From Salvelinus alpinus (taxonomy: Eukaryota > Chordata > Actinopteri > Salmoniformes > Salmonidae), in the NCBI RefSeq assembly GCF_045679555.1, contig NC_092120.1, positions 13,257,805-13,321,804 of the forward strand: a DNA stretch of 64,000 nucleotides, given 5' to 3'. Shown here piece by piece: positions 31,501-36,392 of this stretch. The notes under the pieces were generated by a model. It was not told the DNA's origin and ran no database searches. It worked only from the letters and a program-made list of their open reading frames with translations. How positions within the stretch are numbered: position 1 is the stretch's first letter; each line of letters opens with the position of its first letter. The position numbers were made by a program, and so were the translations under genes.

Positions 31501-34094
31501 TTAAGTATGTCTATTTGTAGACTGTAAAAACAGGACAAGTTTTAATAACTCATGTTTTAAATGTGCTTCTTGTTTAACAAAAATGTGTGACTCTAGCAAC
31601 TCATAAACATACAACTCCCACATTGGGTGTTGCCCAAAACAATCTAGACACTTGAAATGGACAGAAATAGGCTACTATCCTTATTTCACGCTTTCCCTAG
31701 GGGATAGCAGTATCGGTTAATAATCACCCAATGTACGATCAATAAACCCTTGAAAACAAGCCTACATCTTGTTTACTAATGAGAGACGGCGTTGTTTTGT
31801 TCAGTTTCCGCATGGGAAGCACCGCCAGTTCCATAGCTTGTTTCAGGATCTGAGGTCTTGGCCCTATGGGACTGGGTGTGTGAATACCATTTTGGCTCTC
31901 TTTTATGAGCCCTCCTGGGTCTCCAGCCACTCTGAATAGAGCTGAGCCCGCCTCTTACATTTTCACTACTGTGGCAGTTGCATTGTGTTGTGTGGCTGAC
32001 TGACTGCTTCCAGATTCCAGCCCATAGACTTATGTTCTAGCTAGCTGAGGAGCCAGCATGTGAACAATTCAGGGGAGGGGAAAGACAGAGAGTGGGAAAA
32101 CAACAAGCCTGGACTGTAATTATGAAAAGTAACATGCAAACCTCCTTATAACCCAATCAGTCTGCATGTGATGTGAAATGGATGGCAGAACTTTTCTTAA
32201 CCTTATGTAATTTCTCAATGGTAACTAATTTGGTATTACTGTAAATAGCCTACATACACAAGAATTACAACACTATTCCACAAATGTAATTTAGTTCAGT
32301 ATTGGGGTGCTGTAGCCTACTTATTAAATACAAAATGAGAGCGACAAAGGTTTCAGATCCATAGACAACTCATTCCTAATTTCTATTCAGTGCGTTTCTA
32401 AACCTCAACACGTTAGTGGAAGTGAAACCAGAGTGTGTAGGTGTATAATATTCAGGACATCACCATATGTTTCTCTACAGCCACATTGCAAACTTTTATT
32501 TAAGATGGCTAAAATAAACTGCCGTCTCTGTTAGGCACTTATATTCATAATCAAATTCAAAACCTCCTGCTCCTCAGGCTGTCGTTTCCACGGCAACGGT
32601 CAGATGTTGCACTAACCACCCCCACTCCACATGTGAGCAGAAATGCCTGAGGGTGGAGTTGAGGCATCTGTTATCGTTTCCCCCCGCGGCTTCTCAAAAT
32701 AACCATGGAGGAAGAGCTAAGCAGCATAGGGCGCAAGAGCATAAAATTGAAAATTCGAAAGAAATATCTAGGATATGACATAAACCATCAATGTAATAAG
32801 CAGTCCACCAATTTTCCCCAAGGTTCTTCGATTTAGATTGGTTTTAATTGTATTGGGCTTATAGACATGTCCCTCGCCCCGAATGTGCTCACATAGACAC
32901 AGTCTTCCATGTAATGATGTCCAAAACTCTTGTCTCTCTTGTAAAGGAGGCAGCAATGCAGATTTACAAAGACTTTTCCAAAGATGGGCGTGACAAAGCA
33001 TGTTGACTGACATACTGTAGGTAAAAGGTTGATCCCTTTGTGGTGGTATAACAGAGTTGAAGGCATCAACAGTGTAGACAGACCCATCCAGAGCTACACC
33101 ACTGTTCTGTGCAACAACAAAACATTCAAGGCCACAACACATGATGAAAGATCTCAGAAATAAACCTGAATGTTAAGAAACCACAGGTCTCTCTGCGGTT
33201 CATATATATATATATATGCGCCTTTAGTGATAAACTGTGTGATGGTAGCAGCTTCCTGGATGATTGCTTCCTGGCCACCCAAGCTCAGAATCACATGAGG
33301 TGCTGCTGAAGAGTAGTTTGGAGTGGTTTAAAAAAAAAACTGGCATCTCTCTATGCATGATGATCCAAGGTCTTGAATATGTAGGCTAATCCCACTTGAC
33401 GAAGTCAATTCATATTCCCACATTTCATTCTTGTCATATAATACTGTACAGTATGCAACTGTACACTATGTGCCTGTAGTGTTTAAGTTTTGGTTTAGTC
33501 CTCCATCAGCTCCAAAATGTTATTTTTTTTCTCTAAATACATATGAACCATATGGGCATTCATAGCACATGCCATCATTTGGTATGGATAATAATTCATA
33601 CAATCCAAGCAGGAAAAATTCATCAGTGCACACGTGCTGCCTGCCTCTTTACCGTATAGAAACATTGTACATAAAACAAAGAATGCTACGATGAGCAGCT
33701 TGTATTTGTTGCTATACAAAAGGAAAACAACCCCCTCAGTCCCAGACAGTAAGAACAAAAGGCCTTCAGTCTGTCTGTGGAATGTAGGTTATCAAACCAT
33801 TAAACCGTTTCCACAAGTAATACGTCTTAAAATGTTTCATAGAATTCGATACAATGTGTCCAACTAATTCGACAATGTAACTAACCATTCTGAACACAGC
33901 AAAATATCTAGGTGGAATCTACACTCTACATCTGTGTATATAGTCCACCAATGATGGAAGAAAGTATTTCAGTTTATTATTCTCATTGGTACCGAAAAAG
34001 TTCAGCCAGGGCAAGCTACCTTTCAGAATATGAAGAAAATAAAACAGAATATTAAAACATTGCGTCGAAAGCCTACCTTTATATCTGGAACCAT
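3002..34094 (-). CDS. mtmr11: Myotubularin-related protein 11, pseudophosphatase (spliced gene)
   Basis: Joined coding exons: 34094-34077 (tentative), 28073-28004, 22294-22158, 21917-21848, 21616-21477, 12364-12280, 10459-10312, 10084-9997, 9579-9491, 9125-9001, 7424-7346, 6860-6790, 5463-5291, 5118-4948, 4633-4415, 4092-3766, 3424-3002. Every junction is GT-AG and the phases fit throughout, giving about 810 residues. Order: PH-GRAM domain (about 40-170, with [14 protein letters not shown]), myotubularin phosphatase-like domain (about 190-490, with [25 protein letters not shown] and [11 protein letters not shown]), then a divergent tail. The active CX5R loop of myotubularins is missing: VVLQEAEDRDM stands there without a cysteine, so no PI(3)P or PI(3,5)P2 hydrolysis is expected. 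Related dead myotubularins act as adaptors for active partners. Assignment to MTMR11 rather than MTMR10/12 rests on RCLPGE, ALCLGG and FLLALHDS segments and on the neighbouring otud7b. Confidence 0.92.
3766..4092 (-). CDS. mtmr11: mtmr11 exon 15
   Basis: Encodes 109 residues starting [20 protein letters not shown], with a basic KSHRRGG patch and ending [20 protein letters not shown]. The V(F/W)L(L/F)SRG and LLLGP..(G/R).W(R)(D/R)CYLRG segments resemble the MTMR11 tail. Phase 0 at both ends. Confidence 0.9.
4415..4633 (-). CDS. mtmr11: mtmr11 exon 14
   Basis: Encodes [20 protein letters not shown], then a Pro-rich stretch with [16 protein letters not shown] and a less conserved end. The P.VWDW.L(R/Q)YS segment recalls the VWDW motif after the myotubularin fold. 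Phase 0 at both ends. Confidence 0.9.
4948..5118 (-). CDS. mtmr11: mtmr11 exon 13, end of phosphatase fold
   Basis: Encodes [20 protein letters not shown], then [20 protein letters not shown] and [17 protein letters not shown]: (P)[13 protein letters not shown](F/Y)P..F.(L/F)....LLALHDS is close to MTMR11. Phase 0 at both ends. Confidence 0.95.
5291..5463 (-). CDS. mtmr11: mtmr11 exon 12, inactive loop and helix
   Basis: Encodes [20 protein letters not shown], then [20 protein letters not shown] and [18 protein letters not shown]. (S)SLVQ...D...RT..GF..L(V/I)(Q/E)KEW...GH.F is the hallmark of the family. The region lacks the CX5R catalytic loop, as in MTMR10/11/12. Confidence 0.95.
6442..6641 (+). 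mobile_element. hAT-type MITE (200 bp) in mtmr11 intron 11
   Basis: Ends CTGTGGTGTAAAG and TTTCCACCACTG. It is flanked by an 8-base target duplication, TGTATTAG at 6434-6441 and TGTATTGG at 6642-6649 (7 of 8 identical), as expected for hAT elements. No coding capacity. Internal sequence is reverse-complementary to both ends of the longer copy at 7976-8485. Confidence 0.75.
6790..6860 (-). CDS. mtmr11: mtmr11 exon 11, degenerate catalytic strand
   Basis: Encodes [23 protein letters not shown]. In active myotubularins this strand leads straight into the catalytic loop (V.VHCSDGWDR); here VVLQ runs into EAEDRDM from the next exon, so no catalytic cysteine is present. Acceptor CCCCAG|GTGC, donor GCAAG|GTGAGT, phase 1. 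Confidence 0.9.
7346..7424 (-). CDS. mtmr11: mtmr11 exon 10
   Basis: Encodes [20 protein letters not shown] followed by HWLDYTR. The (D/E)DKWLS.LE.T.WLDY motif matches MTMR11. Acceptor GTCCACAG|ACAT, donor ACCAG|GTGAGA, phase 2. With exon 11 it is flanked by two opposed copies of one hAT MITE family. Confidence 0.92.
7976..8485 (-). mobile_element. hAT-type MITE (510 bp) in mtmr11 intron 9
   Basis: Begins CAGGCATGGAAAAAGTACCC and ends ACTTTACACCACTG. The flanking 8-base duplication is GTGTACGC (7968-7975) and GTGTACAC (8486-8493), 7 of 8 identical. It is the longer relative of the copy at 6442-6641 and lies in the opposite orientation. Confidence 0.75.
9001..9125 (-). CDS. mtmr11: mtmr11 exon 9
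   Basis: Encodes [20 protein letters not shown], then [20 protein letters not shown] and LG. The DIQLAH.RLRALCL stretch is a close match to MTMR11. The donor GGGAG|GTCAGT is a less common GTCAGT form. Phase 1. Confidence 0.92.
9445..9490. repeat. CT/CA microsatellite at exon 8 donor
   Basis: A (CT)n run passes into (CA)n and stops directly at the exon 8 donor, whose GTGTGTG is formed by the last repeat units. Length change here could affect donor strength. Confidence 0.7.
9491..9579 (-). CDS. mtmr11: mtmr11 exon 8
   Basis: Encodes [20 protein letters not shown] followed by NIYHEKDDI. The W..P.(G)S.L(L/R)R segment is the conserved core of the myotubularin domain. Acceptor CGTCCAG|CGC in phase 0; donor ATCAG|GTGTGTG lies in a CA/TG microsatellite. 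Confidence 0.93.
9733..10003. repeat. 40-bp tandem array duplicating an mtmr11 splice donor
   Basis: Six complete 40-base units (9751-9990) plus partial units at both ends. Each unit holds, on the minus strand, the exon 7 end and donor ATTCCTGTAAGTAG. GTAAGT starts fall at exact 40-base spacing (plus-strand ACTTAC at 9751, 9791, 9831, 9871, 9911, 9951 and 9991). Units are almost identical: one A/G in GTAAAG/GTAGAG and an A/G in TTGATGAG/TTGGTGAG. The annotated exon 7 uses the donor at 9996, which alone keeps the reading frame into exon 8 without added sequence. Confidence 0.95.
9997..10084 (-). CDS. mtmr11: mtmr11 exon 7, with multiplied splice donor
   Basis: Encodes [20 protein letters not shown] followed by [10 protein letters not shown]; the segment LP.....VP...LD is the family's 'YP..(L/V)VP' region. 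The exon ends ATTCCT|GTAAGTAG at 9997/9996. That exon end plus donor is repeated six more times downstream at exactly 40-base spacing, described under the tandem array at 9733-10003. Confidence 0.93.
10312..10459 (-). CDS. mtmr11: mtmr11 exon 6, start of phosphatase-like domain
   Basis: Encodes [20 protein letters not shown], then an acidic stretch, then [15 protein letters not shown]. The motif WR(V)S(S/T)VN(D/E)RF is diagnostic for the entry to the myotubularin fold and for MTMR11 in particular. Donor CCAG|GTAGCC, phase 2. Confidence 0.93.
10581..10869 (+). repeat. Dispersed fish repeat, 5' part
   Basis: Starts AAAGCTGCATTATGTAAC and includes the widely seen block TTTTGTACACCAGCTTCAAACAG and TTTCACAGCGGTTTACATGG. 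Recognised from memory as a high-copy salmonid repeat of uncertain class. It is cut at about 10869 by the fold-back Tc1 piece, and its 3' part is not visible. Confidence 0.45.
10870..11804 (-). mobile_element. Truncated fold-back Tc1/mariner derivative
   Basis: The right end is the typical Tc1 terminus CAAACTTTTGAACGGTAGTG, followed by TA at 11805. On the minus strand it encodes a transposase N-terminus ([20 protein letters not shown]...; [10 protein letters not shown] at about 11050) without catalytic residues. Near 10890-10965 an inverted second copy of the [17 protein letters not shown] segment appears on the plus strand. The left terminal repeat is absent. It cannot move by itself. Confidence 0.75.
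11987..12000 (+). repeat. G14 homopolymer
   Basis: A run of 14 G in mtmr11 intron 5. It reads as C14 in the transcript strand. Confidence 0.8.
12103..12129. repeat. TG microsatellite
   Basis: About 13 TG units in mtmr11 intron 5, followed by TATTTGTTTGTGTGTGG. Confidence 0.85.
12280..12364 (-). CDS. mtmr11: mtmr11 exon 5, linker
   Basis: Encodes [20 protein letters not shown] followed by QNAALGSV. Acceptor TCCTCCTCAG|ATAACG, donor GTTG|GTGAGT, phase 1. In frame between exon 4 and exon 6; less conserved than its neighbours. Confidence 0.85.
13222..13714 (+). mobile_element. 5S-rRNA-derived SINE (OS-SINE1/DeuSINE type)
   Basis: The head resembles 5S rRNA: CATACCACCCTG, then GAAGCTAAGCAGGGTTGGTC (box A region) and CTGGTCAG-CCCTGGATGGGAGACC (box C region). 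The body has the DeuSINE-like block TTCGGATGGGACGTTAAAC, and the 3' end has TCAGTCAACTTACCTGGTAA followed by an A-rich tail. The flanking duplication is ATAGAG (13216-13221 and 13715-13720). It interrupts the Tc1 transposase. OS-SINE1 is the salmonid member of this SINE superfamily; the name is from memory. Confidence 0.8.
14999..18520 (-). mobile_element. Full-length L2/CR1-group LINE
   Basis: A 3.5-kb non-LTR retrotransposon read on the minus strand. It has a short 5' leader (GTTCCGGCGCCGAAAAGAG) directly before the ORF, one long ORF, a 3' UTR of about 0.54 kb with an internally repeated AGTAGATGATATAGAGTAC-type block, and a pentamer tail that reads CAAAT repeats on the plus strand. A simple-repeat tail instead of poly(A) is usual in the L2/CR1 group. 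Confidence 0.85.
15540..18485 (-). CDS. LINE endonuclease-reverse transcriptase ORF, uninterrupted
   Basis: The ATG at 18485-18483 opens a 981-residue ORF; the frame stays open a few codons upstream. N-terminal third: apurinic-type endonuclease motifs [30 protein letters not shown] and KADHD (the last two match GDFN and SDH). Middle: reverse transcriptase with VPVPKK...[39 protein letters not shown] and the catalytic box [10 protein letters not shown] (about 16213-16235). C-terminal: an [12 protein letters not shown] and [12 protein letters not shown] region, ending RLLNSHH. It enables target-primed reverse transcription of its own RNA. No stop or frameshift is visible, so the copy is young or still competent; a zinc-finger ORF1 is absent, as in many L2 elements. 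Confidence 0.9.
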   Translation of the reverse strand: MAASLRVPWKICSILFFYVLFLTSVPRVILGFITYSREELLNIRLTSTHHRSYQEYDFPETDPVFCLPHNTMDLIPAGDPVRRRKRGKRGGLVVRLRRRAHRAPLPSILLANVQSLDNKVDEIRARVAFQRDIRDCNVLCFTETWLTQGTLTESVQPAGFFMHRADRNKHLSGKKRGGGVCLMINEKWCDHHNNTQELKSFCSPDLELLTIKCRPHYLPREFSSIIITAVYIPPQADTSMALNELYLTLCKLETTHPEAAFIVAGDFNKANLKTKLPKFYQHIDCATRAGKTLDHCYTNFRDAYKALPRPPFGKADHDSILLIPAYKQKLKQQAPALRSVQRWSDQSESTLQDCFDHADWNMFRIASNNNIDEYADSVSEFIRKCIDDVVPTATIKTFPNQKPWIDGSIRVKLKARTTAFNQGKVTGSMTEYKQCSYSLRKAIKQAKSQYRDKIESKFNSSDTRGMWQGLQSITDYKKEIRPVEDQDVLLPDRLNNFFARFEDNTVPLTRPPTKTCGLSFTAAEVSKTFKRVNPRKAAGPDGIPSRVLRACADQLAGVFTDIFNQSLSQSAVPTCFKRATIVPVPKKAKVTELNDYRPVALTSVIMKCFERLVKDHITSTLPDTLDPLQFAYRPNRSTDDAIATTLHTALTHLDKRNTHVRMLFIDYSSAFNTIVPSKLVIKLETLGLDPALCNWVLDFLTGRPQVVRVGNNISTPLILNTGAPQGCVLSPLLYSLFTHDCVAMHASNSIIKFADDTTVVGLITNNDETAYREEVRALGVWCQENNLILNVNKTKEMIVDFRKQQREHPPIHIDGSVVEKVESFKFLGVHITDKLNWSTHTDSVVKKAQQRLFNLRRLKKFGLSPKALTNFYRCTIESILSGCITAWYGNCSAHNRKALQRVVRSAERITRGKLPALQDTYTTRCHRKAIKIIKDNNHPSHCLFTPLSSRRRGQYRCIKAGTERLKNSFYLKAIRLLNSHH
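19511..19868 (+). mobile_element. Solo LTR-like element
   Basis: Starts TGTCACGCCCTGACCG and ends GACGACCGTGACA, with a perfect 5-base duplication AGTGG (19506-19510 and 19869-19873). Inverted ends TGTCACG/CGTGACA. An AATAAA lies at about 19806 near the 3' end, as in an LTR R region. No internal retroelement sequence is present, so it reads as a solo LTR of 358 bp; a short non-autonomous DNA element is the alternative. Confidence 0.7.
21477..21616 (-). CDS. mtmr11: mtmr11 exon 4, end of PH-GRAM
   Basis: Encodes [20 protein letters not shown], then [20 protein letters not shown] and PDTQAVEV. The CRDLRVLCF strand matches the 'RDFR.LRV.F' strand of the family. Its donor GAG|GTAGTG lies only 64 bases from the end of the large nested Tc1, so the insertion narrowly missed the splice site. 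Confidence 0.92.
21848..21917 (-). CDS. mtmr11: mtmr11 exon 3, PH-GRAM
   Basis: Encodes [23 protein letters not shown], where [10 protein letters not shown] is the typical GRAM strand-and-helix seen as D(F/V)AL(V/A).I in family members. Acceptor GTAG|GAC, donor GCAG|GTAAGG, phase 1 out. Confidence 0.9.
22158..22294 (-). CDS. mtmr11: mtmr11 exon 2, PH-GRAM
   Basis: Encodes about residues 30-75, including a run of basic residues ([12 protein letters not shown]) and the GRAM strand [18 protein letters not shown]. Acceptor CCCCAG|GAGAG, donor GAC|GTGAGT, phase 0 out. This is the strongest lipid-binding-domain signature in the gene. Confidence 0.92.
22295..28003 (-). other. mtmr11 intron 1 (between exons 1 and 2)
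   Basis: 5.7 kb without host exons. It holds the finTRIM-like pseudogene (23029-24028, opposite strand), a short TA run near 22379-22396 and a CA/CT-rich stretch near 25925-26060. At 26360-26600 a probable dispersed repeat is bounded by CAGGACGTT blocks, with a telomere-like CCTAACCTAA-rich centre. Nothing else is recognised. Confidence 0.55.
23029..24028 (+). pseudogene. finTRIM-like E3 ligase pseudogene, no B30.2 domain
   Basis: The ATG at 23029 opens [17 protein letters not shown], then a frameshift near 23083 interrupts a RING finger ([20 protein letters not shown]; the CPQC position reads SPQC). A B-box region follows ([18 protein letters not shown]), ended by a TAG at 23402. The frame continues as [20 protein letters not shown] to further frameshifts at about 23540 and 23615. 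A coiled coil ([16 protein letters not shown] to LEQLSQN) closes at 24028. RING, B-box and coiled coil lie on one stretch without introns and without B30.2. Fish TRIM genes are E3 ubiquitin ligases, many in antiviral immunity; this copy is broken in at least four places. Confidence 0.82.
28004..28073 (-). CDS. mtmr11: mtmr11 exon 1, start of conserved region
   Basis: Encodes [24 protein letters not shown]. The acceptor has a C-rich tract (CCCCCCCCGCAG) and the donor is CCAG|GTAAGA, phase 1. The RCLPGE segment completed by the next exon matches the beginning of the conserved part of MTMR11. An in-frame ATG at 28067-28065 has A at -3 and could be the true start. Confidence 0.8.
28074..34076 (-). 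other. mtmr11 first intron (tentative)
   Basis: 6 kb of AT-rich DNA between the candidate first exon and exon 1. Apart from the HpaI SINE at 29814-30007 and a short TA run near 33203-33218 I see no repeat, RNA gene or exon that I can support. Confidence 0.45.
29814..30007 (-). mobile_element. tRNA-derived SINE, HpaI type
   Basis: Read on the minus strand: head GGGGCGGCAGGGTAGCCTAG, then the tRNA B box GGTTGCAAGTTCGAATCCCC. The body contains the HpaI site GTTAAC in GCAGTTAACCCACTG, and the tail is CTGACTTGCCTAGTTAAATA followed by AT-rich repeats. Close to the salmonid HpaI SINE consensus and apparently full length (about 195 bp). It lies in the mtmr11 first intron. Confidence 0.88.
34077..34094 (-). 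CDS. mtmr11: mtmr11 candidate first coding exon (six codons)
   Basis: ATG at 34094-34092 opens MVPDIK and runs into the donor AAAG|GTAGGC in phase 0, which is the phase needed by the exon at 28073. It lies in a stretch richer in CpG than its surroundings (about 34060-34540), fitting a promoter and first exon. The alternative is translation from the ATG at 28067-28065 in the next exon, with this exon non-coding or absent. Inference only. Confidence 0.35.
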
Positions 34095-36297
34095 TTGTCT
34101 CACTTTGAACGTGGTTTTGGATCCCGTTAACATTTTGACGTCCAATATCCAACTCTCCCGGCACGAACTACAGAAAGTAAGCTATCAGACTTTAGTTCAT
34201 TTAAATTTTTCCGATGGCGAGAAGAAAAAATGCCTTTAATCGCTCCATGTCTTTTTCAGGAAAACATAAGAAACGGTCCACTTTCTTCGAATGTCAGCGA
34301 GACCATGCATCACCGGTTTCGAGAACAGAGGTGGTCTCTGAATTAGAAACTAATTTCGTTTCTTTCACGTTTATCATTGCCGAAAGCATCCATGTATGTA
34401 TGCTACTGTGTAGAGCACGCCCCGCATAAATGTACCGCCTGTCAGGAATATTTGCTTATAGTTGTCAGTCACTGGTATGGGAAAGAATTGTATACCTCTC
34501 TCTGCTTGTCCCTTTTGCGTTCCATTTGTTGTTTCCCTCGCCATAGTTAAAATGACACACACCAGTGAAAAAAGCAAGTGCAGTAGAGCCTCTTAAAGGG
34601 CCAGAAGTGTAAAAAGCATCTAATAGGAATCCTTTTTTTTTTTAACCAGTAGTGTGTTCTTCACTAATGGTCCTGCAAATTAAGCCACAAGGTGTGCATG
34701 TTCGGTTCCATCCTGCACTACACCTTATTCAGGTAATTAAGGTATTGGTTAGTTGAATGTGTCAAGAGCACTGGGACTAAAGCAGTTCAGTTCTTCAGGA
34801 CTATGAAGAACGCTGTGGTGACATTTTGAATTTGGGGTTTAGGAAAGGTGACCGTATGTAGAGCTTTTGAAGTAAGCCTAGTTTTATGGAAATCTTGATG
34901 GTTCAAATGGGCCAGTTAATAGGTTGTTGAATACAGGCCTATACACAGATGCACAGATATTTCTAAATACAAGTGTTTTGCCTCCAATGCTAATATGTCA
35001 TTTGTAATTGACAAACTGATTCGCTGAAATTAGAACTTTCGAAAACCACCTGAGGCTCAGAAATAAAAACGTGATATCTTAGACTATCAGTCTCATATAG
35101 ATACTTATCAGCCGCATGATACCATTTTACAGGATCATACATGCTTATAAAATAGTTGTAAATCATTATACCCATGTTACTAATGCAGAATGAGTTGGAT
35201 GCTGCATTTGTAGTATTCTGTAAAATGGCATTGTCACTAAGTGTTCAACTTCGCCTACCTTGAGAATTTCAAACAAGAATGGAAGCAACGATGTAAACAT
35301 AAGAAAATGCCATGAGGATGACTAAGCTTAAAGAGCACAGAAGCAATATTTCAAAATCTACATAAATTACCAGTAGTTTCAACCAGCATACAACTACATA
35401 CAAAATAAAAGCCCTAAAAAAAAGTACACATTTGTAGGCGTTAGTCTTATTAATCTTAACAAAGGCAAGTGATGGATGAGTGATACAGTACCTGCAGTTG
35501 ATCCTTTGATAAATGATGAGCGTCTGAGGAATGGCTGCTCTGTCATCGGAACTGACAATGTAGAAAGGTAGTACTGCAGTAATGCAGACAGATGCTATTG
35601 GAAGAATATTCCAGTGGGAATGTACTGCATAAATTCCTTTCGATGAGCAAATAGAAATTCTAAATGGATGAAGTACAGTCTGTCCCTCCTAACAGACAGG
35701 TGGGGAGACCGTGTCCTTGTGAACGAGCTATAAATCCAAATCTCGTTCTACCACATGGGACCCTATTCAATATTAAATAAGGGTCTCCAATTTCTCTAAT
35801 ACATAGAACAGCTTCAGACAGTGTCGGCTGCCTCATCTGGGTGAAAGTTTACGTCTGTAACAAGTTGTTTCTAATATGTAAAAACAGCTTTTGCTGGTTA
35901 AGTCTCTCTTGCTTGGTTGATTTGAGTGTTTCAACACAGTTGATAATTGGACAATATAATCCAATAGTTTTGAACATTTATATCCACTGGCTGGCATCAG
36001 ATGTAGATGAATCGATGTACAAATTGTTAGAGTCAATGTAATCTCAGTTAACCCAGAACTAAAATCTGGTGTCATTTGGTCAGATGATCGATAAATGTAC
36101 TGGACTATGGTACCATTTATGTTTACGTCGTCTGGCCACGAAAGATTAGAAATCAATGGTGTCACAATTACATCATCCTTAGATCAAGATAATACCAATT
36201 CTCACCTTTCATCCAACATTATTGTACATCCAATGAGCACATTGAAAAACAGACAATCCCTTTTCTGTACATCTCTGGAATACCTACCATACATTTG

Positions 36298-36328
<31 letters not shown>

Positions 36329-36386
36329 GTCAGAAACGGAGTAAAACTTTTGGGATTGCCATCATGTTGTTGAAATACAATGAGAA
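34095..36386. other. Intergenic region between mtmr11 and otud7b
   Basis: About 34095-34540 is richer in CpG than the rest and is the likely mtmr11 promoter and 5' UTR. A second possible first exon on the minus strand (ATG 34544, MARETTNGTQKGQAER, donor AGAG|GTATAC at 34495) ends in a phase that does not fit exon 1. The remaining 1.8 kb is AT-rich with no recognisable feature except the C/A tract at 36301-36328. Confidence 0.45.
36301..36328. repeat. C20A8 tract (T8G20 on the transcribed strand)
   Basis: Twenty C followed by eight A on the plus strand. On the otud7b sense strand this is T8 then G20, starting about 60 bases past the AATAAA at 36392-36387. Confidence 0.9.
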
Positions 36387-36392
36387 TTTATT
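36387..36392 (-). promoter_or_regulatory. Candidate otud7b poly(A) signal
   Basis: AATAAA on the minus strand inside GTTTGAATAAATTCTCATTG. It is followed by a CA-rich cleavage context and then the T8G20 tract, an arrangement like a U/G-rich downstream element. It is the most convincing transcript end between otud7b and mtmr11, but not proven. Confidence 0.5.

Noticed and set aside
32704..32835. Plus-strand ORF starting [12 protein letters not shown]
   Set aside because: Only 43 codons, no homology recognised, no splice context.
34496..34544. First mtmr11 exon starting MARETTNG
   Set aside because: The donor is plausible but the phase does not fit exon 1 without an unseen exon; kept only as an alternative.
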